Part shown: positions 7,868 to 16,515 of the stretch, piece after piece
How positions within the stretch are numbered: position 1 is the first letter of the stretch
How the letters are laid out: each line of letters begins with the position of its first letter
Assembly (NCBI GenBank): GCA_937907325.1
Contig: CALERO010000173.1
Coordinates: 1-50,672 of the forward strand
Length of the DNA stretch: 50,672 nt
Direction: 5' to 3'
DNA from: UBA4716 sp002438865
Lineage (GTDB): Bacteria; Bacillota; Clostridia; UBA1381
Notes under the pieces: model-generated
The model's database searches: none
Told to the model about the DNA's origin: nothing
Seen by the model: only the letters and a program-made list of their open reading frames with translations
Program-made: the position numbers and the translations under genes

Positions 7868-9298
7868 ATGAAATTATCACAAATGCGTGCGGCGCTCGAT
7901 AAAAAAGAGATAAGCGCCGTTGAACTGACAAAGGATTATTTAGATAAAATAGAAAAAAAGGATAAAGCTTTAAACAGCTATATAACAGTATGTTCCGAAA
8001 GCGCCCTTTCGGACGCAGAATCGGCACAGAAAGCGATTGACACGGGAAGTGCATCGGCGCTTACGGGTATTCCGCTTTCTATTAAAGATAACATTTGCAC
8101 GGACGGTATACGCACCACCTGTGCATCAAAAATGCTTGAGGATTTTGTTCCTTTTTATGACGCAACCGTTATTTCAAAGCTCAAAAGCGAGGGAGCGGTT
8201 ATCTTAGGCAAAACAAATATGGACGAGTTCGCAATGGGCGGCTCGTCACAGACATCATATTTCGGCGGAATAAAAAACCCGTATGACACCGACTGCGTAA
8301 CGGGCGGTTCGTCGGGCGGCGCTGCGGCGTCCGTATCGGCAAATTTATGCGCCGCCGCTCTCGGCAGCGACACGGGCGGTTCGGTACGTCAGCCGAGCGT
8401 ATTCTGCGGTGTTACCGGTTTAAAGCCGACATACGGCGCAGTTTCAAGATGGGGACTTATAGCGTTTGCCTCCTCGCTTGATCAGATAGGCGTTATCGGA
8501 AAATGCGCCGAAGATACGGGATATGTCTTAAACTGCATAAGCGGTTCGGACAAAAATGACGCCACCTCATCAAACACAGCTTTGGGCGACTGCCTTTCGC
8601 TTATCGGAACGGACGTTTCGGGTATGAAGATAGGCGTTCCGAAGGAATTTTTAGACGGTGTGAGTGATGAAGTAAAAAGCGCTGTTCTTGCGGCGGTTGA
8701 TTATTACAAATCGCTCGGCTGTGAAATTGTCGAATGTTCCCTCCCCTCGCTCAAATATGCCGTTTCGGCGTATTATCTTATTTCGTCCGCAGAGGCGGCG
8801 TCAAACCTTTCGAGATTTGACGGCATAAAGTACGGTCTGCGTTCGGACGGCGACGATTATATGCAGTTGATTTCGAACTCACGCCGTGAGGGATTCGGCG
8901 ATGAGGTAAAGCGCAGAATTATGCTCGGCAACTATGCGCTCTGCTCGGGATACTATGACGCATATTACAACAAGGCACGCAAGATACGAAGCCAAATCCG
9001 CAAGGAATACCGCGACATATTCGATAAATGCGACGTTGTGCTTACTCCGACCGCTCCTACGGCGGCTTACAAAATAGGTTTTCAGGAGTCCGATCCCGTT
9101 AAAATGTATCTTGCGGACATTTGCACCGTAACGGTAAACATTGCGGGATTACCCGCAATATCCACCACCTGCGGATATTCAAAGGACGGTATGCCCATTG
9201 GTATGAGTCTTACAGGAAAAGCCTTTGACGAAAAAACAATTATAGCATTATGCGACAGATTTGAAAGCGATTTTGATTATAAGGAGGCGGTAATATGA
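7868..9298 (+). CDS. gatA: Asp/Glu-tRNA amidotransferase subunit A (glutaminase)
   Basis: Amidase-signature enzyme that releases ammonia from glutamine and channels it to GatB. The catalytic Ser-cisSer-Lys triad can be placed: K73 in SIKDN, S148 in TGGSSGG, and nucleophile S172 in DTGGSVRQPS, with the same spacings (75 and 24) as in characterised GatA. 476 residues is typical. Start ATG follows GAAAGGA. It lies 19 bases after gatC and overlaps gatB by 4 bases (ATGA), so A and B are translationally coupled and made in equal amounts. Confidence 0.97.
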   Translation: MKLSQMRAALDKKEISAVELTKDYLDKIEKKDKALNSYITVCSESALSDAESAQKAIDTGSASALTGIPLSIKDNICTDGIRTTCASKMLEDFVPFYDATVISKLKSEGAVILGKTNMDEFAMGGSSQTSYFGGIKNPYDTDCVTGGSSGGAAASVSANLCAAALGSDTGGSVRQPSVFCGVTGLKPTYGAVSRWGLIAFASSLDQIGVIGKCAEDTGYVLNCISGSDKNDATSSNTALGDCLSLIGTDVSGMKIGVPKEFLDGVSDEVKSAVLAAVDYYKSLGCEIVECSLPSLKYAVSAYYLISSAEAASNLSRFDGIKYGLRSDGDDYMQLISNSRREGFGDEVKRRIMLGNYALCSGYYDAYYNKARKIRSQIRKEYRDIFDKCDVVLTPTAPTAAYKIGFQESDPVKMYLADICTVTVNIAGLPAISTTCGYSKDGMPIGMSLTGKAFDEKTIIALCDRFESDFDYKEAVI

Positions 9299-10713
9299 GG
9301 TATCAGCCTGTAATCGGTCTTGAAATACATTGTGAGCTTCTGACAAATTCCAAAGTCTTTTGCTCATGCGCAAACTCTTTTGGAGGCGGCGAAAACACAA
9401 GAGCCTGCCCCAGGTGTTCCGGTATGCCCGGAACGCTCCCCATACTCAATCAAGGAGCGGTTATGCTTGCCGCAAAGGCAGGCTTTGCAACCGATTGTAC
9501 CGTTCACAAATACAGCTCGTTTGACCGAAAGAATTACTTTTACCCCGACCTTCCGAAAGCATATCAGATAACGCAGTTCTTTGAGCCGATATGCACCGAC
9601 GGTCATATAACCGTATGCGACGGCACTGACATACGCATAAACCGCATACACATAGAGGAGGACGCCGGAAAGCTCGTGCATGATGATTACGAGGGCATCT
9701 CAATGGCGGACTACAACCGCTGCGGCGTACCGCTTATCGAAATAGTAACCGAGCCTGATTTCAGAACAATCGAACAGGTGCAGGATTTTGTCAAAAAAAT
9801 AGCGCTCCGTCTTAAATATGCAGGCGTATGCGACGCAAGAATGGAGCAAGGCTCTTTGAGAGTTGACGTAAACATATCGCTTATGCCGTTCGGTTCGGAC
9901 AAGTTCGGAACAAGAGCGGAACTTAAGAACATCAACTCGATAAAATCAATAGGCAGAGCCATTGAATACGAGATAAGCCGTCAAAGCGAAATTCTCGATA
10001 AAGGCGGCGAAGTTGTTCAGGAAACACGCCGTTACAACGAAAACCATGATGATACAAAAGCAATGCGTTCAAAAGAGGAAGCGCACGATTACCGCTACTT
10101 CCCCGAACCCGACATTCCGCCCGTTTTGTTTACGGACGAGGAGCTTTCAAAAATAAAAGAGTCAATGCCCGAAATGCCGCACAAGCGTTTTGAGCGTTAC
10201 ACCAAAGAGTACGGTCTGCCCGAGGACGACGCACTTCTTATAATAGCAGATAAAGCGTTTTCAGACTTCTATGACGAGTCGGTAAAAATCAATCCGTCCT
10301 ACAAGCAGATCGCAAACATACTTTTAGGCGAGGTAAGCCACAGCCTTAACGAAAGCGGAAAATCCATTACGGAGTCGGGTATAACTCCTGCGGGAATTGC
10401 CCAAATCGTAAGTATGCAGTCGGACGGTAAAATCAGTGCAGGCAGTGCAAAGGAAATAACCGCAATAATGTTCAACGACGGCGGCGATCCGCAAAAGATT
10501 GCGGAGGCACACGGCTTCATTATGAGCGACAGCATTGACGGACTTGAAGAAATAATTGATAAAATAATAAACGAAAACCAAGACAGTCTTGAAAAATACA
10601 GAGCCGGCAACGAAAAGCTGTTCAGCTTCTTTATGGGACAGACTCTGCGCCAGGTCGGAAAAAGTGCTAACCCGAAAGCTGTCAAAGACTTGCTTACGAA
10701 AAAACTCAAATAG
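9295..10713 (+). CDS. gatB: Asp/Glu-tRNA amidotransferase subunit B
   Basis: Binds the misacylated tRNA, phosphorylates its side chain with ATP and amidates it with ammonia from GatA. The cradle domain is present from residue 1, with a four-cysteine zinc motif (C23, C25, C38, C41; FCSC and CPRC), GatB signature around NRCGVPLIEIVTEPD, and a C-terminal YqeY-type tail domain (RQVGKSANPKAVKDLL). 472 residues fits the family. The zinc-binding cysteines are present in only some GatB proteins. Coupled to gatA by ATGA overlap, followed 17 bases later by the aspartyl-tRNA synthetase gene. Confidence 0.96.
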   Translation: MRYQPVIGLEIHCELLTNSKVFCSCANSFGGGENTRACPRCSGMPGTLPILNQGAVMLAAKAGFATDCTVHKYSSFDRKNYFYPDLPKAYQITQFFEPICTDGHITVCDGTDIRINRIHIEEDAGKLVHDDYEGISMADYNRCGVPLIEIVTEPDFRTIEQVQDFVKKIALRLKYAGVCDARMEQGSLRVDVNISLMPFGSDKFGTRAELKNINSIKSIGRAIEYEISRQSEILDKGGEVVQETRRYNENHDDTKAMRSKEEAHDYRYFPEPDIPPVLFTDEELSKIKESMPEMPHKRFERYTKEYGLPEDDALLIIADKAFSDFYDESVKINPSYKQIANILLGEVSHSLNESGKSITESGITPAGIAQIVSMQSDGKISAGSAKEITAIMFNDGGDPQKIAEAHGFIMSDSIDGLEEIIDKIINENQDSLEKYRAGNEKLFSFFMGQTLRQVGKSANPKAVKDLLTKKLK

Positions 10714-10730
10714 AAAGGAATGATTACAAT

Positions 10731-12041
10731 ATGCAGCAAATAAGCGGAAAAGAACTTATTTCGGAGCTTACTCTCGAAAAGCTTGAAAGCGCCTGCGGAA
10801 GTGAAATAACTTTCAGTGCCTGTGTTCATAAAATTCGTGATATGGGCGGATTTTCATTTGTAATACTGCGTACCGGCAGATACCTTTTGCAGTCAACTTA
10901 TTCGGCTGATACCTGCAAAGGAAAGCTTGACGATTTATGCGAGGGCGCATATGTAACGGTAACCGGAGCGGTTAAAGAAGAAAAACGTGCGGCGCACGGA
11001 TATGAGATAGTATTAACAGATTTTGAAGTGCTTTCAAAGCCTGCGGCAGAATATCCCCTGCACGTATCGGACAGACATTTAGGCTGTTCGCTCGAAACAA
11101 ATTTGGAATACAGGAGCGTTGCGCTCCGCCACCCCGACACACGTGCGGTATTCAAAGTAACGGAGGGCGTTGTGAGCGGATTTCGTGAGTTTATGCTTTC
11201 ACAGAACTTCACCGAAATACACACTCCGAAAATCGCAAAAATGGGTGCCGAGGGCGGTGCAAACATTTTTAAGCTGAAATATTTCGGACAAGACGCAACT
11301 CTTGCACAAAGTCCGCAGTTTTACAAGCAGACTTGTGTTGCATTCTTTGACAGAGTATTCGAGATTGCGCCGGTGTACCGTGCCGAAAAGCATAACTCCA
11401 CACGCCACCTGAACGAATACATCGGACTTGATTTTGAAATGGGATTTATCAAGGATATGGGCGACGTTATGCAGATGGAAACGGCAATGCTCAAATATGT
11501 TATGGAATACGTAAAAGAGCATTATGCGGACGAAATAGTGCTTTTGAATGCGGAAATTCCCGTTATAAAGAATATTCCCTCGGTAACATTCTTTGAGGCA
11601 CTCGATATTCTCGGCAAGGAACACAACCAGTTCGACCTCGACCCGACAGACGAGGTTAAGCTGTGCGAATACGCAAAGCGTGAGTTTGACAGTGATTTTA
11701 TATTTATCACCAAATTCCCCGGCTCGAAACGTCCGTTCTACGCAATGGATTCGTCGGAGGACCCCAAGCTTGCGGAAAGCTTTGATTTGCTTTTCAGAGG
11801 TCTTGAGATTACAACAGGAGGTCAGCGTATTCACGGCTACAAGGAACAGCTTGAAAAGCTTAAGCGCTACAACATAGAACCTGAGGAGTTGGGAGCATAT
11901 CTCGACATTCATAAATACGGTATGCCGCCGCACGGCGGACTGGGTATCGGACTTGAACGTCTTGTTATGAAGCTTTTGGGACTTGAGAACATACGCCAGG
12001 CAAGTCTGTTCCCGAGAGACCTTCATCATCTCGACCCATAA
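10731..12041 (+). CDS. aspS: Archaeal/eukaryotic-type aspartyl-tRNA synthetase (AspRS2, likely acting on tRNA-Asn)
   Basis: Class II synthetase of 436 residues: N-terminal OB-fold anticodon domain (about 1-115), motif 2 within FEIAPVYRAEKHNSTRH, motif 3 GGLGIGLERL near 403-412 and C-terminal FPRD. It lacks the GAD insertion of the roughly 590-residue bacterial AspRS, so it is the AspRS2 type. In Clostridium and Deinococcus, AspRS2 together with GatCAB forms Asn-tRNA(Asn) by transamidation. Its place directly after gatCAB makes that role likely here. AsnRS shares the fold, but the context and the catalytic-domain pattern favour AspRS2; the amino acid specificity is an inference. Confidence 0.85.
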   Translation: MQQISGKELISELTLEKLESACGSEITFSACVHKIRDMGGFSFVILRTGRYLLQSTYSADTCKGKLDDLCEGAYVTVTGAVKEEKRAAHGYEIVLTDFEVLSKPAAEYPLHVSDRHLGCSLETNLEYRSVALRHPDTRAVFKVTEGVVSGFREFMLSQNFTEIHTPKIAKMGAEGGANIFKLKYFGQDATLAQSPQFYKQTCVAFFDRVFEIAPVYRAEKHNSTRHLNEYIGLDFEMGFIKDMGDVMQMETAMLKYVMEYVKEHYADEIVLLNAEIPVIKNIPSVTFFEALDILGKEHNQFDLDPTDEVKLCEYAKREFDSDFIFITKFPGSKRPFYAMDSSEDPKLAESFDLLFRGLEITTGGQRIHGYKEQLEKLKRYNIEPEELGAYLDIHKYGMPPHGGLGIGLERLVMKLLGLENIRQASLFPRDLHHLDP

Positions 12042-12080
12042 ATATGTATAAATATAATATTATTATGTCTCTCCAAATCT

Positions 12081-12091
12081 TGCAAATTGCA
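12081..12091. promoter_or_regulatory. Palindrome upstream of the glnA promoter
   Basis: Perfect 11-nt dyad TGCAA-A-TTGCA (12081-12091), ending 2 bases before the -35 hexamer. Its position suits an activator or repressor site. It does not fit the GlnR consensus TGTNAN7TNACA. Short, so chance occurrence is possible. Confidence 0.35.
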
Positions 12092-12093
12092 TA

Positions 12094-12122
12094 TTGACAA
12101 ACGAGAGATGAAAGTTTATAAT
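12094..12122 (+). promoter_or_regulatory. glnA: Perfect consensus promoter of glnA
   Basis: -35 TTGACA (12094-12099), exactly 17 nt, -10 TATAAT (12117-12122). Predicted start near 12129. A full-consensus promoter followed by a terminator is typical of genes controlled after initiation. Confidence 0.85.
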
Positions 12123-12153
12123 TATTAATATAGTTAAGTTGCTGATAAGACAA

Positions 12154-12192
12154 GGGTGTTTTATATTGAGGAGATATAAAATGCCCTTTTTT
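12154..12192 (+). terminator. Leader terminator (attenuator) ahead of glnA
   Basis: Stem of 13 pairs including two G-T (12154-12166 with 12174-12186, arms GGGTGTTTTATAT / ATATAAAATGCCC), 7-nt loop TGAGGAG, then TTTTTT (12187-12192). The loop carries a ribosome-binding sequence GAGGAG, and the 3' arm carries an ATG (12181) 7 bases further, which opens a 29-codon frame (12181-12270) running into glnA in another frame. The hairpin lies between the promoter and glnA and must act on the glnA transcript. Confidence 0.75.
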
Positions 12193-12223
12193 AGTAACAC
12201 AAGATACTTAAGGAGGTATTTTT

Positions 12224-14320
12224 ATGAAAAACGGAAATGTTGCGGAAATCTTTGGAAGCAAGGTATTTAACCTTGACACAATGAAGGCACGTCTGCCCAA
12301 GGAAACTTATGAGTCACTGCTTAAAACAATCAATGCAGGTACAAAGCTTGAAGCCGGTGTTGCGGAAGTGGTTGCAAACGCTATGAAGGACTGGGCAATT
12401 GAGAACGGCTGTACTCATTATACTCACTGGTTCCAGCCTATGACAGGTTTTACTGCAGAGAAGCATGACGCATTCATTCAGCCGACAGACGACGGCAAGG
12501 TAATTATGGAATTTTCGGGCAAGGAGCTTATTATGGGCGAGCCTGACGCTTCATCATTCCCCTCCGGCGGTTTGAGAGCTACATTCGAGGCAAGAGGCTA
12601 TACGGCATGGGATCCGACTTCGTTTGCATTCATTAAAGATGATTCGCTGTGTATTCCTACCTCTTTCGTATCATATACTGGCGAAGTGCTTGACAAAAAG
12701 ACTCCGCTCCTGCGCTCTGTTGAGGCAATAAACAAAGAGGCAAAGCGTGTACTTAAATTTTTCGGCAAAGAGCCTGCAAGAGTTGTATCATACGTAGGTC
12801 CCGAACAGGAATATTTCCTTGTTGATAAGAAGTTAAGAGGTCAGAGAAAAGACCTTATGCTTACGGGCAGAACGCTTTTCGGCGCAATGCCGGCAAAGGG
12901 CCAGGAAATGGACGACCATTATTTCGGTCAGATAAAGGAAAGAGTTTCGGCGTTTATGAAGGAAGTTGACGAAAAGCTCTGGAGACTGGGCGTTTTGTCA
13001 AAGACAAAACATAACGAAGTTGCTCCGGCACAGCACGAGGTTGCTCCTATCTTCTCAATTGCAAACGTTGCAACAGACCATAACCAGCTTACAATGGAAA
13101 TATTAAAGAAAGTGGCAGACCGTCACGGTTTGTACTGCCTGCTTCACGAAAAGCCGTATGACGGTATCAACGGCTCGGGTAAGCACAACAACTGGTCAAT
13201 CGGTACAACCGACGGTGAAAACCTCTTAAAGCCGGGCAAGCACCCGAAAGAGAATGTACAGTTCCTCCTGTTCCTTGCGGCTGTTATAAAAGCTGTTGAC
13301 GATTACAGCGAGCTTCTCCGTCTTTCGGTAGCTACCGCAGGAAATGATCACCGTCTCGGTGCTAACGAAGCACCTCCGGCAATCGTATCAATGTATCTCG
13401 GCGATCAGCTTTCGGAGGTTATTGAAGAATTAAAGACAGGAAACATCAAAAAGGACGCTCACGGAGCAGTTCTTGAAACAGGCGTTGAGTCACTGCCTAT
13501 CATTCACAAGGATTCGACAGACCGTAACAGAACATCTCCGTTCGCATTTACCGGAAACAGATTTGAGTTCAGAATGCCCGGCTCGTCACAGTCAATCGCC
13601 GGTATCAACATTGTTATTAACACAATCGTTGCAGAATCGTTATCGCAGTTTGCTGACCTTCTCGAAGGCTGTACAACAGAAACAGAGGTACACGACAAGG
13701 CTCTTGAGATTGCTATTGACGTATTCAAAAAGCATGACAAGATTATATTCAACGGCAACGGATACAGCGACGAATGGGTTGCGGAGGCTGAAAAGAGAGG
13801 TCTGCCGAACTTAAAGACAACTCCCGACGCACTTCCCTACTTCAAGAGCAAGAAATCAATTGACTTGTTCGCAAAGCACGGTGTATTTACAGAAGTTGAA
13901 ACAACAACAAGATGTAACATTATGATGGAAGAATACGACAAGACTCTCCACATCGAAATGCTTACAATGCTTGAAATGGCAAAGCAGGAAATTCTTCCGG
14001 CATCGCTTAAGTACACGAAATTCGTTACGGACGACCTTGCATCAAAAGCGGCTCTCGGCTTGAAAGCGCCTAAGGAAACCGCAAAAGCACAATTGCTTAC
14101 GGACCTCACTGAGGAGCTTATGGAAAAGACAGACGCTCTCGCGGCTGTTTCGGAGAATGTTCCCGATACGGACGATCCGTTCGCTGTAGGTAACTATTAC
14201 CGTGACAACGTACTCCCGGCAATGGCTGAATTGAGAACGGCGGCAGATAAGCTTGAAACAATAGTTGCAAAAGAATACTGGCCGTTCCCGACATACACAG
14301 ATTTATTATACAGAGTATAA
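12224..14320 (+). CDS. glnA: Glutamine synthetase type III
   Basis: Makes glutamine from glutamate, ammonia and ATP in the cytosol. The 698-residue length and sequence (starting KNGNVAEIFGSKVFN; metal/ATP motifs GPEQEYFL, NGSGKHNNWS and TGNRFEFRMPGSSQS) are those of GSIII (GlnN), about 250 residues longer than GSI. RBS AAGGAGGT lies 7 bases upstream. Transcribed alone: own consensus promoter, leader terminator, and a strong terminator behind it. Clostridial GSIII genes have been reported to be controlled by antitermination, which fits this leader. It lies next to gatCAB, a glutamine consumer. Confidence 0.97.
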   Translation: MKNGNVAEIFGSKVFNLDTMKARLPKETYESLLKTINAGTKLEAGVAEVVANAMKDWAIENGCTHYTHWFQPMTGFTAEKHDAFIQPTDDGKVIMEFSGKELIMGEPDASSFPSGGLRATFEARGYTAWDPTSFAFIKDDSLCIPTSFVSYTGEVLDKKTPLLRSVEAINKEAKRVLKFFGKEPARVVSYVGPEQEYFLVDKKLRGQRKDLMLTGRTLFGAMPAKGQEMDDHYFGQIKERVSAFMKEVDEKLWRLGVLSKTKHNEVAPAQHEVAPIFSIANVATDHNQLTMEILKKVADRHGLYCLLHEKPYDGINGSGKHNNWSIGTTDGENLLKPGKHPKENVQFLLFLAAVIKAVDDYSELLRLSVATAGNDHRLGANEAPPAIVSMYLGDQLSEVIEELKTGNIKKDAHGAVLETGVESLPIIHKDSTDRNRTSPFAFTGNRFEFRMPGSSQSIAGINIVINTIVAESLSQFADLLEGCTTETEVHDKALEIAIDVFKKHDKIIFNGNGYSDEWVAEAEKRGLPNLKTTPDALPYFKSKKSIDLFAKHGVFTEVETTTRCNIMMEEYDKTLHIEMLTMLEMAKQEILPASLKYTKFVTDDLASKAALGLKAPKETAKAQLLTDLTEELMEKTDALAAVSENVPDTDDPFAVGNYYRDNVLPAMAELRTAADKLETIVAKEYWPFPTYTDLLYRV

Positions 14321-14328
14321 AATATAAG

Positions 14329-14363
14329 CCAACCCCGACGGTATACCGTCGGGGTTGGTTTTT
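14329..14363 (+). terminator. Terminator of glnA
   Basis: Perfect 13-bp stem (14329-14341 with 14346-14358, arm CCAACCCCGACGG), loop TATA, then TTTTT. Strong intrinsic terminator 8 bases past the glnA stop. Confidence 0.95.
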
Positions 14364-14367
14364 GCAT

Positions 14368-14409
14368 AAAAAAGAGCCGTAAAAGCATTTTTAAAATGCT
14401 TTTACGGCT
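14368..14409 (-). terminator. Terminator of the ftsH-DUF1858 transcript
   Basis: Perfect 17-nt arms (14375-14391 with 14393-14409, arm AGCCGTAAAAGCATTTT) around one central base. On the minus strand the stem is followed by CTTTTTT (14374-14368), giving a Rho-independent terminator 13 bases past the DUF1858 stop. It stands back to back with the glnA terminator between converging genes. Confidence 0.9.
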
Positions 14410-14422
14410 TCATTTTTCGATA

Positions 14423-14629
14423 TTATTCAGCGTGTTCAGCAAGAAACTTATTGATTTTCTCAACAAGCTCGTCTGCGTCTACACCATGAACCATACACGC
14501 CTCCTCGATTGTCTCGCCCTGTGAAGCCGGGCAGCCGAGGCAATGCATACCGATACTCATAAATATAGGTGCAAGCTCTATATTCATTTCGAGTGCCTCA
14601 CCTATCAATGTTGACTTAGTTACGCTCAT
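14423..14629 (-). CDS. DUF1858 protein (ScdA/hybrid-cluster-type N-terminal domain)
   Basis: 68 residues consisting of one DUF1858 domain with the cysteine motif MHCLGCPAS (CxxC) near residues 27-35 and a helical C-terminus. The family is found alone or at the N-terminus of iron-sulfur repair (ScdA/RIC) and related redox proteins; the free-standing form has no proven role. ATG at 14629 is chosen over an earlier one at 14635 and the longer frame from 14659 because AAGGAGG stands 8 bases before it. It overlaps the ftsH end by 14 bases, so its ribosome binding site lies inside ftsH and its translation is probably coupled. Confidence 0.85.
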   Translation of the reverse strand: MSVTKSTLIGEALEMNIELAPIFMSIGMHCLGCPASQGETIEEACMVHGVDADELVEKINKFLAEHAE

Positions 14630-16448
14630 CTTCATTTCCTCCTTCCTCTGTATCAACAAAGCAACGATTAAATTCCTCGCCGCTTATTGTTTCTTTTTCA
14701 AGCAGTTCTTCTGCTACCGCCGACAAAACCGGCATATGCTTTTTCAACAGCTCCTCTGTTTTTTCAAACTGTTTTTCAAGTATATTTCTTACTTCGCTGT
14801 CAATATCTGCGGCGGTCTTTTCGGAATAATTCTTTGAATGTCCGAAATCACGTCCGATAAATACCTCTCCGCCCTCGTCATACGAAACAGGACCTATAAC
14901 GTCGCTCATACCGTACTTTTTAACCATCTGGCGTGCAAGCGATGTCGCACGTTCTATATCGTTCGATGCGCCCGTGCTTATATCGTCCATTGTGAGCTTT
15001 TCCGCCACACGTCCGCCGAGCATTACCATTATCTGATTAAGCATTTCATTGCGTGACACATACATTTTGTCCTCATCGGGAACATACATTGTAAATCCGC
15101 CCGCTCTTCCTCTCGGTACAATAGAGATTTTATGAACCTCCGAGGCATTATCGACTATACGCGCTACCACTGCGTGACCTGCCTCATGATATGCGGTAAG
15201 CTTCTTTTCCTTATCGGTAAGAACTCTCGACTTCTTCTCGGATCCCATCATTACTTTAAGGTTTGCGTCCTCAATATCACGGTTGGTTATCTTCTTATGA
15301 TTTCTGCGTGCCGCATAAATTGCCGCCTCGTTCATAAGGTTTTCCAAATCGGCACCCGAATATCCCGATGTTTCTTTTGCAATTTTTTCAAGGTCAACGT
15401 CAGGCTCAAGCGGTTTCTTTGCCGAATGTACCTTAAGCACCGCCTCTCTGCCCTTTACGTCCGGCAAATCGACAACAACCTGTCGGTCAAACCGTCCCGG
15501 TCTTAACAGCGCCGGGTCGAGAATATCGGGTCGGTTTGTTGCGGCAATCATTATAACGCCGTCATTCTCACCGAAACCGTCCATTTCAACAAGCAGCTGG
15601 TTCAGCGTCTGCTCACGCTCATCGTGGCCGCCGCCCATACCTGCGCCTCTTTTTCTTCCCACTGCGTCAATTTCATCTATAAACACTATACAAGGCTTGT
15701 TTTTCTTTGCCTGTTCAAACAAATCACGCACACGTGATGCGCCCACGCCCACATACAGCTCTACAAAATCCGAGCCGCTTATTGAGAAAAACGGTACTCC
15801 GGCTTCGCCCGCAACAGCCTTTGCAAGCAAAGTCTTACCCGTACCGGGCGAGCCTACAAGCAAAACGCCCTTCGGTATACGTGCGCCCAACGCAATGAAT
15901 TTTGACGGATTTTTAAGAAATTCAACTATCTCCTGCAACTCCGCCTTTTCCTCAACAGCACCGGCAACATCGCTGAATTTTACCTTATGCGTACTGCTCA
16001 TAACAGCCTTGCTCTTTGTAAAGCCGCCGCCGGTCGCCGTGCCGCCTCTGCGCACAAAGCCGAAAATAAACACAAATATAAACACCGCAATAAGTAAGAT
16101 GTTGCTCACCGCAACCCACGATATTTTCGACTGATACGCCTCCTGCTTAAGAGTTCCTGCGTCCATCTGGTCGTTTATCATCGTGCCGACATCATTCTGC
16201 AGTATCTCCAAAGACGGTATTTCAATCTTTTGCACCGTATCCTTGCCCTTTGCATCCTTTACGGTTGCCGTTACGGTATTTCCGCTGATAACCATATTGG
16301 TCACGTTTTCCTGCTTTATCGCACGGACAAGGTCTGAATATACCATTTTATCCGTGTGCGTCATACTTCCGACCACAATTGAATATATGATATATATTCC
16401 TATCAGAAATGCCGCCCACAGTCCTAAATTTCTTAAACCTCTCTGCAA
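14616..16448 (-). CDS. ftsH: ATP-dependent membrane zinc metalloprotease FtsH
   Basis: Hexameric membrane AAA+ protease for quality control of membrane and short-lived cytosolic proteins. Two membrane segments (about 9-26 and 112-131) flank a small extracytoplasmic domain; Walker A GSPGTGKT at 199-206, Walker B FIDEIDA at 257-263, and zinc-protease HEAGH at 421-425 are intact. 610 residues is normal. The start is TTG at 16448, 6 bases after AGGAGGT; the ATG 3 bases upstream of it is out of frame. It has its own promoter (16478-16506) although tilS lies only 67 bases away. Confidence 0.97.
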   Translation of the reverse strand: MQRGLRNLGLWAAFLIGIYIIYSIVVGSMTHTDKMVYSDLVRAIKQENVTNMVISGNTVTATVKDAKGKDTVQKIEIPSLEILQNDVGTMINDQMDAGTLKQEAYQSKISWVAVSNILLIAVFIFVFIFGFVRRGGTATGGGFTKSKAVMSSTHKVKFSDVAGAVEEKAELQEIVEFLKNPSKFIALGARIPKGVLLVGSPGTGKTLLAKAVAGEAGVPFFSISGSDFVELYVGVGASRVRDLFEQAKKNKPCIVFIDEIDAVGRKRGAGMGGGHDEREQTLNQLLVEMDGFGENDGVIMIAATNRPDILDPALLRPGRFDRQVVVDLPDVKGREAVLKVHSAKKPLEPDVDLEKIAKETSGYSGADLENLMNEAAIYAARRNHKKITNRDIEDANLKVMMGSEKKSRVLTDKEKKLTAYHEAGHAVVARIVDNASEVHKISIVPRGRAGGFTMYVPDEDKMYVSRNEMLNQIMVMLGGRVAEKLTMDDISTGASNDIERATSLARQMVKKYGMSDVIGPVSYDEGGEVFIGRDFGHSKNYSEKTAADIDSEVRNILEKQFEKTEELLKKHMPVLSAVAEELLEKETISGEEFNRCFVDTEEGGNEDERN

Positions 16449-16477
16449 AACATTACCTCCTTTTGCATATCAGAATT

Positions 16478-16506
16478 ATTCTAACATATTCTTGCCCTTA
16501 TTTCAA
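16478..16506 (-). promoter_or_regulatory. ftsH: Promoter of ftsH
   Basis: Minus strand: -35 TTGAAA (16501-16506), 17 nt, -10 TAGAAT (16478-16483), in the tilS-ftsH gap. ftsH can therefore be expressed apart from tilS and dnaB. Confidence 0.7.
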
Positions 16507-16515
16507 GAATAAAAT

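Noticed and set aside
10299..10829. Open frame of 176 codons opposite gatB
   Set aside because: Antisense shadow across the gatB/aspS2 junction; no start signal or similarity.
11199..12029. Long open frame (276 codons) on the minus strand opposite aspS2
   Set aside because: Fully antisense to a confidently identified synthetase, no ribosome binding site or recognisable domain; its openness follows from the codon bias of the real gene.
12129..12223. ANTAR-type two-hairpin antiterminator or glutamine riboswitch ahead of glnA
   Set aside because: The sequence between start and terminator is about 25 nt and shows no pair of hexaloop stems or known glutamine aptamer pattern.
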